The notes: a model not told the origin generated them from the sequence alone. Shown: positions 1-14,100, counted from the first letter of the stretch. The stretch is 64,000 bases of DNA from Litomosoides sigmodontis (GCA_963070105.1 OY718803.1:5996507-6060506), one strand, 5' to 3'. Program-made: numbers and translations.

Positions 1-19
1 TCAGTATTTATAATTTCAG

Positions 20-385
20 GACGCGGAGGCGGGCGAGGTGGCCGTGGTGGTGACAGAGGTGGTCGTGGTGGTGACAGAGGAGGCCGTGGAAGAGGTTTTC
101 ATTTCCGAAAATATCTTCGATCTTGCAACTATACTCTCTTCCGTCCTGTTGTAAGCTCAACATTCTGAATGCGGGAAATTTTCAGGACGAGGCTCGGGGA
201 CCGGAGCTAATACAGAGCCACGACCAAACGATTGGTCATGCGATGGTTGTGGTAACACTAACTTTGGTTTCCGACAGGAATGCAATCGGTGTCACGCTCC
301 CCGACCAGGTGGTGGCAGTAGTGGCATTGGACCAATGCGAGGTGGCGGCGGTCGAGGACGGGGCGATCGGTCGGCTCCCTACTGA
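20..385 (+). CDS. fust-1: FET-family RNA-binding protein, C-terminal two exons (3' partial gene)
   Basis: Seen: exon 20-94 follows a TTTCAG acceptor and encodes an Arg/Gly run of RGG and GGDRGGRGG repeats. It splices in frame to exon 186-385. The second exon carries a RanBP2-type zinc finger: NDWSCDGCGNTNFGFRQECNRC has the order D-W-x-C-x2-C-x10-C-x2-C. A second RGG tract follows, and the chain ends in RGDRSAPY then TGA at 383-385. Known: FUS/EWS/TAF15 proteins have RRM, RGG, zinc finger, RGG and a terminal PY nuclear-localisation signal bound by transportin. The order here matches, so this is the tail of a nematode FET protein, probably the fust-1 orthologue. Such proteins bind RNA in the nucleus and affect splicing. 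The RRM and N-terminus lie left of the window. Confidence 0.9.
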
Positions 386-932
386 TGGATCCTTCTTGTT
401 ACCCATTATTGCATCGCTTTGTTATGTACTACGTGTTATTGAAGTGAAAAATAAGCAAAATATTTCAGAAATCAAACTGAAGGCGCATTTCCTCTTAGGT
501 GTTCTGGATCTCTGAATGCCCGCATCAGATTATGTCTATCGATTACGTGAATGCACTCTCGTCTTGTCTTGTTCTTTACGTTTCGTGGAATTGTTGTCTT
601 CATCATATCTTTGGAGTATTATTATTTTATATTATTTGCATAGTTCCTATCTCTTTATCCGTGTCTAATTTTGTACCGAGGACTTTTATAGTTAATTCGT
701 ACTTTATTCTTACTTGTCCTTCCGAAATATTTGCGCGTTTAGTCTCATCCTCCCTATTGTCTGTTTTAGTTATTTTAACAAAGTATGTGGCCGCAAGAAA
801 CTTTCTCGCATATTTTCCGAACATTTTCCGAAAAATGGAAATTATAAAATGTTACCGCAAGATGAGCTAAGAATAATAGTTTGTTGTCTTTGTTCGTTTT
901 AGATCTGTAATCTTGATTTTAGACGGAATAAA
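386..932 (+). other. probable 3' UTR with AATAAA signal
   Basis: The stretch after the FET stop codon is AT-rich with no convincing coding frame. An AATAAA hexamer at 927-932 is the first good polyadenylation signal downstream and may end the transcript. Confidence 0.45.
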
Positions 933-1781
933 ATTGGCAGCAACACAATTAGGAAGTATTGACACCAAAAAGTACGAGTGGAATGAAAATAGCTAGACAT
1001 ATCGCATTCACAGAACGACAAAGTAAAATGTTTTAGGCACTAACATTACGAGCTTTTCACCAGATTCGACTCTCAGTTCAAGTTGGAAATTTCATAGAAT
1101 AGAAGATCCACCAAGATCACAAAGAAAACTGTACAATTCACTTGATCATAGGGGATAATGCACTCGTTCCTCACGTGGAGTACACTTATGGTTCCAACCA
1201 AGAAATGGCTTTTCTCGCAGGATCCTCCGCATTAAACGGCAACGACCGTTTCGTGATCTCATCAGGGCTTCAGGCGTATCTAAAGTAAAAGGATCAATAC
1301 CATGTCATTATTACTGTAAGGAAGTGGAAGTATTCCACGAAGATAATAACTTACCATGCTTAAGTTTGTGTTTAACCAAAAATGAGAAATAGACCGGTCG
1401 CCAGTTACTTCTGTGCCATGGGCAATTATTGCGGACAGATACGACCATCGCACCGAAGGGACGAAAGGCATGCCCTAACAGCATCTAGAAATAATCAAAT
1501 GAACAGTACTTGAAAGCCTGCAGATGAAATGGAAGACAATATACCAACATCCAACCACACCTCAAGGCAAGCTATATGCCTTTTCTCGAGACCAAATCAA
1601 AGTGATGCACTCTTACTCTTAGTAATGGGTGGTCTTTGATCAGCATGGGATCTGCGACGTCTTCTGCGGTAGGGTAGTATGGCAGTTGGTTTTGGCACGT
1701 GTGATTTTTTATACGCGATCTGTTATTTGCTCTGTATATGCGTAATCTACAAAGGGTAATTGGTGTTTAAAACTGATAAAA
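933..1781. other. intergenic, nothing recognised
   Basis: No domain, no supported exon and no repeat was seen between the FET 3' end and the tin-13 acceptor. Confidence 0.5.
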
Positions 1782-1787
1782 TTTCAG
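1782..1787 (+). promoter_or_regulatory. probable spliced-leader trans-splice acceptor of tin-13
   Basis: TTTCAG preceded by an AT-rich stretch, 27 bases before the tin-13 ATG, with no upstream exon in sight. This is the usual position of a nematode spliced-leader acceptor. It could instead be a cis acceptor of a non-coding 5' exon. Confidence 0.55.
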
Positions 1788-1814
1788 GTTCATCTTTTGT
1801 TTGTCTCGATCCTA

Positions 1815-2684
1815 ATGGAGCACGTATTAGATGTGGAGTCTTTAAAGAAACTAACACCCGAACAGCAAAAAACTTTAATATCCGGTGTTAAACAGCAGGC
1901 TGCTATCCTAAACGCTCAAAATATGATTACTGTAAATTTTTGGTCGTCTTTTGGTATTGGGGTCTTGAGAGCCGCTATAGTTTATCGTTTGATGATTAAT
2001 AAATGTTTATAGTTACAAGTTTTACAGGGCGATTGATCCTTGTTTCCTTCTCATTTTATAGGACACAAAGGAAATAATAAACCAATCTTAGCATAAAGTT
2101 TTGCACTTATTTGAGGATTTGTCAGAAAGATGTTTAACGAAGTGTATCACAAGTCCAGGTAGCGCATTATCCAATACCGAGAGGCAGTGTTTGCAGAGGT
2201 AAGCAATTACGTTTTATTTCATGATCTGTTAAATTGTAAAATTAAGTAATTTAAACGTTTCTGAAGTGGGCTTGACCTTTTTGTTTTCACTTGTACTGTT
2301 GTTCTCGCTCATTGCAACCCTAAATACATGTGAAGTGAGGCTAAAGACAACCTACTTACACTTAATGTAATACTAGTTTGAAATAGCACATTCCTTTATC
2401 TCGAGACCTTTTGTATAGTACGTCGCGTCATCATTAAAGACAGTATGACTGTACAAAGCACAGTCTGGTCACAAAGCGCGGCCTAGTCTTTAAAACATTT
2501 TAGTCGTCACCTATTTCGTATGTTAGTTTACTGAGGTCCATTGCGTCCTGGAACATTCAACAATTTTGTTATATTCTTTTCCTATAGGTGTATGGATCGC
2601 TTCATGGAAACTTATAATCTCGTTTCACAAACGCTACAAAAACGTGTTCAAGAAGAAATAGCCGCTTCTACACGAATGACGTAG
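1815..2684 (+). CDS. tin-13: mitochondrial import chaperone Tim13
   Basis: Three exons (1815-1931, 2116-2198, 2588-2684) join in frame to 98 residues plus TAG. The chain has the small-Tim twin CX3C motifs: CLTKC near residue 45, then CLQRC followed by [15 protein letters not shown]. The linker [12 protein letters not shown] matches the Tim13 form (PG-x-L-x2-x-E) rather than Tim8, Tim9 or Tim10. Known: Tim13 pairs with Tim8 as a hexamer in the intermembrane space and escorts hydrophobic precursors to TIM22 or SAM. Full length for the family, about 90-100 residues. The start is the first ATG after the acceptor at 1787. The gene converges with nath-10, whose stop is about 530 bases away. Confidence 0.93.
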
Positions 2685-3216
2685 TCGACATTTTAGCAAT
2701 AATTTTTATTGGAATGTTTCTTGTGTTATAATTTAAACCTTGTTATGTTTGAGACTTTTTTTAAAAACTGGAGAGCATCATTAGACAGCGACCACCCTTG
2801 AGCAAAGTGCCATGAATTAGTGTGCTCTCTTCGTAAATTGTTTGTCCGGACAGATTGCACCCATCCTTCTACTTCATTATATAAATTCTCATGTTAGAAA
2901 TTTATATAAAAAAATCAACCACGCTAGGCTGCTGTAGCGGTTTAATTACATTGTTTGCAAATTGTTAACACTGCATCTCGTTTGCTTCAATTGCTTTCAC
3001 GTTTGCATGTTGTCTTAAATTATAAACGTGTTAACTGGTCATCTCCATGCTGTATTACAGGTACAACAAACAATTTTTTCTCTTTATCACTTTGCCAAAC
3101 ATAACAACAATAAAAGCATAACAGACAAAAAATAGGACACCCGTTTCGTTACATCATTACGTAGTCCGGTCAGCTTCTTGAGAATCCTGATTTTGATATT
3201 CCTTGAGAACATTACG
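2685..3216. other. convergent intergenic interval
   Basis: It lies between the tin-13 stop (+) and the nath-10 stop (-). It should hold both 3' UTRs. No other feature was seen. Confidence 0.6.
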
Positions 3217-6200
3217 TCAGTTAAAATCTTTGAATTTTCTCTTTCTTTTTCGATTGGGGAGCTTGTTTGTTTCTTCAAGTAATTTACGATCAACAGTTTT
3301 GGATTCTGTCCTGGAATTAATCACCCATTGAGAAAGACTGATAATTAGGGTCCCGCCTTTCCAAATTGTAATTGAAATTGCCGTATGTGCAGGATTCTGC
3401 AGAACGAATTTTCCTTTTTGTTATGATTGGAAAACTTTTCGAATTTACCTCAAAGATTTGACAGATAAGATGGTGCCAATTTTCTTGGCTGTTTTCAGAT
3501 TGGTACTCTGTAACGCACTCGCCCAATCATCTTCACTTCCCTTGATTGTATACTGCTTCAATTCTCGACCAATTTCTTCTTTCAATCGCTCCCGATCCCT
3601 TTCTTGCCTTTTTCTAATTTCTACAGCTGCGTCGTGAAGCTCATCCTACAAATACAGAAATAATGCACTTTCAATTGATTTCCGAACAACGATATAATGA
3701 ATTATTTTCGAATTTTGCAATGATATGGAAGTACGACCTTAGAATTAGAATATAAAATACAATTTTCTATCTTGATCAGTGATTGCATAAGATGTCGAAC
3801 AGAATGAAAACTTACATCAAGGGAGATAGGAACAGGCTGCATTGAAGCAACATCAACTGAATGCTCATTAGTTTCCTGACCATCAATTTCTTGCCGTACC
3901 GAGTCTATACACAGTTGATCAAGATATTCAGAAAGTTTCCTGATAGCTTTGTTGAATAAAGCTAGCAGCTGATTAGCAGGCAGATCAAGTTCTGTTACCA
4001 AAACATCCACCGTTTTATGTTGCAGCCCAGTGCCTAGCAAAATTGCTGACTGCACAGAGCTTAATTTGACCTGGAATAGAAACAAAACCATGTAACAGTA
4101 AAATATACCGGCTAGGATACTTGTTATTCTTAAAGAACATCCAAGAACATTAGGATCTTAAAGTCTCTAAGAACATTTATCTCACTCCCTTCACAACACT
4201 TTCTATTTTTATTTTTTCTCCCTATTCTTAACAACGAAAATTAATATGCCGCTGACTTTTTCATCGAACCGTTCCTCGAAATATAATAAAGCGAGTACTG
4301 GCAATATATCTGTGATTAAATGATGATCGATCATATTTCTTGCATATTGAGATAGTCGGCGTAAATCACTGTTTGAAAGAAATAATCCAAGTTTCTCTCT
4401 GGTCAAAACTGAAAGGCAATATTGCAACTAAAAACTTATATGCAAGTTCTTTTCACATCATTCCACATTTGTAAATAAATCAATAATTTACCATCTCTTT
4501 TCTGCTGCTTTATGATCCCGCTATTTTTCAGCTGCAAAATGCTGAGCGCCATTTGTGGCAAAAATTTATTGAATTCAAATCCAAATAAATGCAAAACTCG
4601 ACGTCGAAATTCAGTCCAATACAACGAAAGCCAAGAAGCGGTACCCTCATCCAAATTTTCCTCATCTGCAAATAATGTTTTTTTTAAAGATAAAATATAC
4701 TTAGCAATAACAAAAATAAATACGACATACCTTTATTCATGTCTTTCAGCATAATGCAAGTGTGTTCGCCGGTAATGTCGCAAACAGATTGTCTCAGGTA
4801 TACTGGGACAAACCCTGCACGCTTCCAGAATTTAAGCAAGGGTAAATTTAAACCGAAGGAAACACCTAGAATTAGATGATAATAAACACCCTTTCATAAG
4901 TGAAAAAGCTGAACATAACATCATGAGTGCAATATTCCGAGTCAAAACTAAAGTTTTAAAACACCAAATCCAAAAGCATATGCAATACCAATATAATCCA
5001 ATTTCTCAGCACGCCGTTCGCTTAAGCGATGTAGAAGTGGTGGCAAATTAGAGCGTGGCTCAATAACTTCTTCCAACAGTACCAAAGCATTAGAGTTCTA
5101 CAAATACTATTTTCTCATTATTTTGTGGCATAATTCTCTGTGTAAATCACCAATCAATGAAACGTAATTTTCGAGGCAGGTCGGTTACATTATCTATTGA
5201 ATGAAACAGTCTAATCGCTGGAATTATGATAAGAAACAAAATTATTGTGATTAGTGTACCGAGCCGATTACTCGAAATTTTACCGATTTAGAGCTCTGAA
5301 TGGTAAGAGAATCTTAGTATTGTTTAATAAGGAATTCAATCACCTCGATATGTTTAACTTTTGCTTCCACGTTAAAATCTGTATCTTCTTTTAAACATGG
5401 CACCATTCCATGATAATATTCCAAAAGCAATTCGAGAGCTCGTGAACCATATCCTAATGCTGAAATAAGTCATCGTCAATACCATATTTCTCACCAAACG
5501 CACACGTATTTTGTTAGAATAAATCAACTTACACTGGAAATCAGGATGCACTGCTATCCTGATAATTCGTGCCCCACTCAACGTTGGGAATTCTTTATCC
5601 TGAAACATTAATAGCATTATCAAGCTTCTGCTTGCGTACTGGAACAATCTCAACCGATTCGCACTTCTTATACTAGACGTAATTCGAAAGTTTTATAAAT
5701 TTTATGACTATTGCACATTTTTTTAATACGGAAATAATCATCTCCATGTCCACTTACAGAAAAAGAAACTTTCCTACCATAAACTGTTGCGACACTGTCC
5801 ACGGCAGCAAATCACCTGCTGCTCTTTTACCTCTTCCCATATTATCGCATACCGTTGAAGAAGATAAGCCACCCTCCATCGCCAGTTGTATAACTGCTAG
5901 AACCTGTATTAAATATATTGAACGTTATGAAGTTTCAGGAATATTTCAGGAGGAAGTGGAAAAAACTTGCTTATTCCGCTTTAAAATATGAAAGCAAACA
6001 GCGAACCTCCGGAAGTTGTGCTTGGGTTTCGTTAATTGGTCCCACCAAAACAAATAAGTGATGTGCTGGAGCATCCGAGAGCATCTGAGGAAGAAAGCAA
6101 TTGATAACTATGAAGTTGGCATCAATTTGAACAAACTGGACTCTCATTGAAATGAATTAAAAAAAAAAAGACCATTTAAAACGCTCACAAAACCAACATA

Positions 6201-9200
6201 GCTTTACTTGTAAATCGTTAGGTGAGTTTTTATAATGTGCTGACACGTATATCGCCATAATAATATTAAGAAACGTTTCGGAAGCTTTGTGAAAAGAAAA
6301 TAAAGTATCCCGATTGACATACAACCTGGAACAAAAAAGGCCATTCAGATACCATATGGAAAATCAAATCTCCATATTATTAAAAAAAATGTTTCGAAAG
6401 ACTTACAACTGACAGTCCTTGGGAGGTGGCATTCCAGATACCAATCGATGCGCATTGCAAGCATTCAAACATAAAACACGATTTAGCCAGGTTTCAATCT
6501 AAAACAAAAACAGCATTAAATATTAGTTGGAGTAACTATCAACTGGAAGTCAGTTTCTTTGAAATTTAACCAGTGGACTCATATACTGGATGAATTGCAA
6601 CTATGGAGCTTTGTTAAAGACATCGTTAGAATAATAAGATGAAAAATAATTTTTATACTATAAGATGAAATCCTATTATTTAATTATTCTCTAGAAAAGG
6701 ACAAAGTGGTAAGAATAATAAATACAACCACATAATCCAAAGGTTGGTGGAAGGGGACGTGAATTATAATCCACAAAACTTCACCTGATCACCAGGTTTG
6801 TATCTGATGCTTTCTTCGAGAACCAATTCATGTAATTCACGACCTAAAAAACTTTTTGCTATGTTCCCAATAATTTTTCTTACTATAAAATGCATCATCC
6901 ATGTTTTATCCCATGCAATGAAGGCAGCATATTAAAAAACCTTTCACAGCAGCTACCACTTGTTCATTCCCATCATTTTTTAGCAAACCAGCTGCTTGTT
7001 CACGGAGCTGTTGCATCAATTTCAACGATAGCGACCGTCCAGTTCCCTCATAACCACTGATTGTCGAAGCAAGAAAGGCAAGATATGGTCCTAAAAATGT
7101 ACCAATATTGAAAGAAACTTTCGATATCTACGTTTTTCTAGATATCACTAAGAGACAAATACAAGTGTTATCCTTCAATCCTTTATCATGGAAAAATAAT
7201 TGCAAAAACGAAATCCTTGAATTTTAAAATACTCAAATAGCTCTCATGGGAACTTACCAGAAATAAGCTTTTTCACAATTGGAAGTGGAATAGCAGCAGC
7301 TTCATCGACTACTACCAATTCAGCCTGTGATAATTTAACCGAATCCCGAGGATCAATGTACTAAAAATACTTCTTTTTTTTAAAAATAAAACTGGAGAAC
7401 TAATTTTTTGTGGTGCAAAGCTTTTTTTGCAATTTCAAACCTGAATGACTTGTCGATGGCTTTTGGAAACATTGATTCGGACCAAGGCTTTGTTGTATTG
7501 TTTATTTGTTGATTGGATCAATTCGAAATCTGTATGCTCTTCATAATTCATCGCTTCCAAACCTTTCACCACAAATTCAAACAATGTCTTAAGATTATCA
7601 GGTGCCGGGCTTGTTACAAATATGTTCGCATAGTCAAAACCAATAGCACCTGCTATGGCTAACCCGAGGGCAGCAGATTTACCTCGACCGCGAGCTGCGG
7701 TTATACAACATGTTGCTTGCAGCGTCTTCTCAGTTATAACATCCAAAAGTCTTAATAGGGTCTGAAATATTAAGGCAATTGCACTCGTCTGCCTGCATCC
7801 TCCTCTTTGAATCTTGAACAATGTATAAAACTATGCAAAGTATTTGATAAATGATCCAACTTGAGATTTATAAATAAATAAAATCAGATGGAAAAGAGAA
7901 AAAACAAGATAAAAGTATACTTTTGCCTGACACAACGTTTTACATTTGTTCAGCAAGAAATTCAGCGGTTTAGTTTCCACTAGTGAATTCTTCAGCGATA
8001 CTAATTCTTCCTCCTGTACGCTAAGCTTGTTCTGAAAAAATTTTGCTATAAGTTGCATATTACCTCTGAAATTCCATTGTCGAAACAAGAAAATACCTTA
8101 ACGCTTGCAGGAACTGCCTCAATTTTCAAAGTGTGAGATGAAAGTGGAAGAACATTCAAGCGATCATCCACAACTGCACAACTGCGACAGCTTGCCAAAG
8201 ATAATATAAACCGTTCATTGAACCGTGGAACAACTTCAGAATGTGATTCTGTACGAAAACGACTGTGAACATCCTAAAATTTTCTTTTGAATTGTATGTC
8301 AACAAGCAAACATTAAGGTTCAATAACTACATTAAATGAAGAAAAAATCAAATTTCTTTGAAAAAAACTACTTTTCATAGCACCAGAAAAAAGAAAAAAG
8401 GATCACCATAGCCATTGTATACAGTTGCTTCAGAGAGCTGACACTCTTTAGCAGCAGCACAATCACGCCACCTCCCTCAACCGTTTCAATAGTTCGTGCC
8501 AGAAGATTGGGAGTAATCGCTTCAAAATCCTGAAAAAACACACTGAGAAAACCCAAGTTAACCAAATCTTGGCATTACGAAAACTTTAATAATGATAAAT
8601 GGAATATGTTTGAAGCAAATAATAGCAACAACCTGAAGTACGAGCATTCCAAAAGTAGTGCCGAGAATGTTATGTGTTTCTGAATAATAACAATAACGAA
8701 TGTGTGTAGATGAAATGAATAATTCAAATGGATCATCCTGAAAAAAATTATATAATCCATGGATTGGAGCAAGTTATTATCTCAAAAAAATCTAAATTCT
8801 CTTTCGAAAAAAGCTTAAATTCAAGTTATACTAAAATTTTTCACATTTCTTCAAAAGTAGAAAGAAATAACCTTTACATCCATACGACCATTGCGTATTT
8901 TCCTTTTCAGCTCCTTCATTCGTTTTTTACGATGTGAAGTGAAACCAAGCTCTTTTTTATAACACCATAGAACAGAAGGTCTAGCAGCAACTGTTGCTTT
9001 TGATAAAACGTGGTGAAGTATGACAACCTAAAGCGTAAAGTAGAAGCTAACACAAACAACTTTAACCTTGAATTATAACATGGATCAGATTTTTACACAT
9101 TGCATTTAAAATACATTTCCATGCATATTCTAACAGGAAAACGTAATCAAACCCAAACTGCGAACTTGATATAGCTACAACTCTGGCTTCAGAAAAACAA

Positions 9201-9339
9201 AATTATTTAAAAAAAAACGAAACGACAGAACCTGATCTTTTCCCTTATCACCAACGATAACAAACATCGAACGATGTCCTGTAGCAACTCCATTTTCGAT
9301 AAGGACTCTAATGCGGTTATCCAGCTTTGTTCTTACCAT
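3217..9339 (-). CDS. nath-10: RNA cytidine acetyltransferase NAT10 / Kre33 family
   Basis: Twenty-three exons join without a frame break: 9339-9232, 9027-8872, 8737-8633, 8529-8407, 8273-8097, 8031-7921, 7761-7441, 7360-7258, 7090-6941, 6843-6785, 6498-6407, 6325-6208, 6084-6007, 5903-5778, 5599-5533, 5459-5344, 5097-4989, 4865-4731, 4665-4492, 4408-4257, 4070-3816, 3645-3449 and 3310-3217. They give about 1041 residues; human NAT10 is 1025. Landmarks: N-terminal MVRTKLDNRIRVLIENGV; Walker A AARGRGKSAA near 7670-7700; Walker B ELVVVDEAAAIPLP near 7260-7330; GNAT acetyl-CoA motif IRIAVHPDFQSLGYGSRA, split by the intron 5533/5459; basic tail NRKRKRKFKDFN. Known: this nucleolar ATP-dependent enzyme makes N4-acetylcytidine in 18S rRNA and some tRNAs. 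Weak points are a GTAGGA donor at 5778 and a GTCAGC donor at 4257, both chosen by frame and family alignment. A trans-splice acceptor ends at 9370, giving a 30-base 5' UTR. Confidence 0.96.
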
Positions 9340-11096
9340 ATTTAATAACACCTATCCTCCAAATTAAATCTGCAAAATTTAGTAGCAAATTAAGACTAGA
9401 AAGAACTAGGACACCAGTACTATCGATCCAGAAGGTACGCTGCAATAAATTGAGGATAGCAATTTGTCAAATCATCGTCAAATGTCACCAGTAAACTTCT
9501 ACCCTGCTCCATTCCGATCAACACGTGTAACCCTCAATTCATTGCGAGCCCGGACAACTCTCAAATCATAGCAGAAGTGCCTCTTCCTTTCTTCTCTTTC
9601 CGACTGCACCTCCATCACCTCTGTTATCTCTTTTCCCCACTTTTATCAAGCACATTTTTCACAAAAAACATGGGAGCGTTGTGCAACGGGAAGAACTTTG
9701 ACAGCTGCTCCGCTGTAGTGGGTGCATGACCTCAGACCTAATTCCCTCCAGCGGTTTCTCTTTCTTTCAGATGAGTTGTCCAGCAATCCAATGCAGCTTA
9801 AGCAGAAAAGAGGAATTTAGATGTAATCATCGTAATCAAAGAAGGAGGGCTGTACTGATAGCAATTTCCCACTCCTTTCCACTTCCGTCATCTTCAAAGA
9901 CGGAATTGAAAGCGCCTCTATACATGGACCTTGGAATTGATTCACACACTTGTCATTCTCATACACTTTACACTTATCATTTCGCTGAAGGGCCCGATGT
10001 TGTACTTCATAATTGCACTGATTTCGTTTTACCTGATGTATCTACCTGTGGTTTGTCGTATCATTTGCTAAATCTTTACATAGTGTGAAACATTAAGGAG
10101 CATCGGTCATCCAATACTTGTATTTAAATGTTTTGCTATGCGTCATTCGTAGCGCTGCCAAATGTACTATGAGGTTATGTGTTACTTTAGTAATTATACT
10201 TTGTCTGCAAATGTGCTGTAAGCGGAAACTGATTAGAAGCATACAAGCGTCGGCGCCCCTAAAAAGTTAAAACGTATCAAAGCCACAAGTACGTCAAGTT
10301 TGACGAGAAATACTGCTAAGTCGCACAATTCGTACAAATCTAATTACAGCAGAATAACGGCTGCCGTTATGATAATCAGTTGTCTCATCTCGTTTTTCGG
10401 AATTACGGATGCCGTAAATGGACGAGTCAGCGAAAAAAGAAAAATTGCTCGTAAAAACAAAGACTAACTGAGTTCAGTGATTCTTTAACACTGAGAAAGA
10501 TGCACGACCTCTACCAAATGACATTATTTTGAAAAAATTAAATATTGCAAAAACAGCAAATCCAAATTTGAACGCTATGAAATTTTTGCAATCATTGAAG
10601 TTTAGCCTTTGAGTAGTTCCAATGATATCCGAACATATTTTACAGGAATCATTCACGCATTAAGATGGACACTACCGCACATCATTCCATGAAAACATGG
10701 TTGGTCCAAGATATCGATTGACTAGTAGCAGATTTCGTAGACTTTTATTGAGGTTTTTTTTAAGTGATTTATAAATGGCTCTTTTTCGTTCCCAATTATA
10801 GCACAATTTATTGCGCAACTTTTCAACTTTAACTTTTCGATTTTCCAAAACACTTCTACTCCTAAATTTCCGGCAGACACACTAACTTAAGCACATATTA
10901 ATTCCAACCTAGCAATCGACCGATTGTTATGAATTGATTGATAAGTATGAGAATTATTTGAATGCCTTCCTCAATTGCGAACATGACTGAAGAAAGGAGG
11001 GAGGAAAATGTTGGGCAGTTAAATGACACCATAACTTATCTTGCACTCCTTGCTCACCTTTTGATTTTATACGATCGCAACTGATAGTAGATAAAT

Positions 11097-11100
<4 letters not shown>

Positions 11101-11160
<60 letters not shown>
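11101..11160. repeat. (GA)30 microsatellite
   Basis: An uninterrupted AG dinucleotide tract of 60 bases. It lies in the gene-poor interval and creates an artefactual Leu/Ser frame on the minus strand. Confidence 0.99.
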
Positions 11161-11165
<5 letters not shown>

Positions 11166-14100
11166 AAGTGAAATGCACCATGACGCGGAAAACTGCTGGA
11201 GTGAATTACTAATACAAAATTATCGAGAAATGAACAATTTTGGACGATAAGTTAGATGAAAAGTATTTATGCACCTATTTCTCTCAAAGATAGGACGCAT
11301 TCATTATGTGAAATTAGTAATGTGTTGCGTGAAGCTGAACTGAACTGAAACAGGATGGGTCTAATTTTTGAGGTTTTATGTAGAGTCGTTACTGGTTAAA
11401 AGAAACCTAAGGATTTTTCACCAATTTTAGAGTGCGGATTGAAATTTATTACTCTTTTTTCCCTCCCCCTCCTCCCCTGTCTCTCTCTCTCTCCTTCATC
11501 CTTTCGTCAATATGTTGGAAGTATTTTATAGGTTTGATTGATTGAGTAAGAGAAATGAAAAGTAAAACATGGAAAGAACTTGATAAACAAAAGTCGTCCT
11601 TTCTGCTCCCTTCGGGGGCTATTAAACTGTGCAGGATGATATCAACCTGCATTGATTTCAAACCTTTGCTTTTATTCCTCGAAAAGTTCAAAGTGAGGAA
11701 AAAGTGAGGAAAATGTCTGTGCGGAAATGTTCTCTGCGCAAATGTCCAATGAAACTGTCCCAGTGCAATTGCTCCTTCTGGTGGACAAACAACTACTAGA
11801 TGCTTGGGCTTATCGAAGAGTAAGTGAACCGCCCACCGTTGTGACAATTTTGAAAAAATAATTGGCATCACAGCGAGCAATTTAGGCTTCTGTTCCGCAT
11901 CTGTCTGTCATACATAAATTGAAGGTGGCACACCTGAAGAAATAGCGCTGTATTAGGTGAAGCAGAGAGAGAAAGAAGGAGAGCAGGGCAAGAGAGCCGG
12001 AGAGGAAGAGGACATTTTATTGAACTTTTCTGCTTGGACTTAAAATTGGAAAGGACTAGGAGCAGGAATAGGAGTGCAATCTCGTTCTTCCCAATAAAAA
12101 TTCCCTTCAATCTGTTCGGTAAATGGGAGCGATCGACGGAAGACGGCATTGCAGTATACCTGTTCCATGTTCTTTGGTCAACAAAAATCTCGTCAGCAAT
12201 TTATTTCCACTGTCTGAAGTACTCCTTGGTGGAAATAGTCGCGTTCTTCTTGAAAACTTGTTGCTTATGCATTTTGAACTTTGAACTGAAAAGTTGAACT
12301 AATCTAGCTCCGATGAGTCCCTGCTCCTTCACATTCCTATTCGCTCGACCGCATCTGCATTTGTGAAGGAAATTATGTGGAACTTTCGGGAGCCATTTTC
12401 AACAATCTCAACAAATTTCATTAGCTAATGCTTATCTCACACATTGCGCCGAAATGCTCTCAGATGCGCGGAATTCGTGATAGCTTTGAAAGAATATTCA
12501 TTGCTTATCCAGTCACTGCTCATTAAAAATATCAACGTAAGATTATTTCCATGGATTGATTTCGACTTTGTCCGTGCGGTTTTCACTTCATCTGACATGA
12601 TCGATCTTACCAATACCAGAAATTGTTAAATTGTGAATTTTTTCTTATACTTCATCATTTCCGATTGTTGCTTTTTATGCCCATTTTCCTGCTTGGCTAC
12701 ATCTCGTCTTTTCAAGCATCAACAGAACTGTGCAAGCGCCGCATTACTACAAAATACTTTTAGTATATTTTAAGAAATTCCTCATTTTAAATGATACCAT
12801 ATATGCCGTAGATTTCACTTCAGCTACTCTGTGTTTTACACTTCAAATTTATTTCGTTAAAATAGATTTGATGAAACATGAATGTTAAGACTGTTAACCA
12901 CCTAAAGCATGGCAGTTTTTGTTTGCTAATTATCGATTCCTCCGGAGACGTCTTATCGCATTTCTTTGATCGAAAAGACAGTTGAGAAATACTTAGTGTA
13001 AGGGGGAGTTAACAGGGTGACTAAAGTGACAATTTAATTGGCGTGACTTTAATTAAAGATAATTTGGTTTTTTTTTGCATTTACGGTAGGTTACTGCATC
13101 ACTCACTTGACAAGCTCACAGCAGGCCGACAGCTGTGCTATCGGCACTGTGCCATTGCCGCAGCAACCGTGGCGTCTATGTGTTGCAAGTACTTGAACAA
13201 TTTCCTTCCAGCTTGATTCTCAAAATTTTAACTAATGCTTTACCGATTAGGTCAAGTTGCTTTCTTCAAATTCAGTCCGACGGAAGATAGTTGACAGGTG
13301 CAGGGATTTTCTCTCAAAAATTTTAATACAAACTTTTGTTGACTATTGTAGCTACTATTTCAGTTTTTGTTTTATTCAATTAGACTTACTCGTTTGCTTT
13401 TCGATGTCTGCCGTACAGTCTTCTTGTCTGAAAATAGCCTTAGATCTTTTGACGTAACGTCGTGGAGCTGTTAGCAGATGATTTACTGCATTAAGGTCGA
13501 TAAAGAGTAGGCCTTTTGAATTAGTTGGTGAAAAAAGCGTACAAACTGAGAAAAGGGATCAGATAGTGTGTTCCGAAAAGCTTGTGATATGTGACTAAAA
13601 GATAAAAGAGGGCCTGCAAGATTTTGTATTACTGAATGCCTTTGAAAAACTCTTCAAGTTTAATCAATTAACTGAAGTAGTATATTGAGCAATAAACTGC
13701 CAATATTTACAGATTTGATTTTATAGATTAGTAAACCTTCTTAAAAATGATTATTACAGCTATGTATATTATCCTTCCATTCTCTTCCCAATCAATTTCC
13801 TTCTCTAACTTAGAGCTAGAAAATTCAGCCCACTATGAACAATTCTGGAAATCTTATGACACTTCTCCAGTACCACTAATTATGCAAATGAGTTGAATGG
13901 ATAAAAAATGCTGCGAAACGAGTTGTTCAGTGGTCAGCGTCCACAACTCCTTTGCTCAGAAGAACAGCAGACTCGTTACTTTTCTCGTTGAATTGATTAC
14001 TTGTGGAAAATCTGTTTCGCATAATTCAGCCTTTCCATTGCCTAATCTCACTTGAAATATCGATGTTATTTTACCATGGAAGATTGTTTTCAGCAACCAA

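Noticed and set aside
123..515. A 130-codon frame over the FET zinc-finger exon
   Set aside because: It is out of frame with the conserved zinc finger and PY signal, so it is a shadow.
8728..8937. A plus-strand frame over nath-10
   Set aside because: It is the antisense shadow of two nath-10 exons and the intron between them.
9726..10088. A 120-codon plus-strand frame upstream of nath-10
   Set aside because: Ser/His-rich without any domain or acceptor-linked partner exon.
11449..11880. A 143-codon minus-strand frame
   Set aside because: It ends in a simple-sequence Arg/Glu/Gly run and has no recognisable features.
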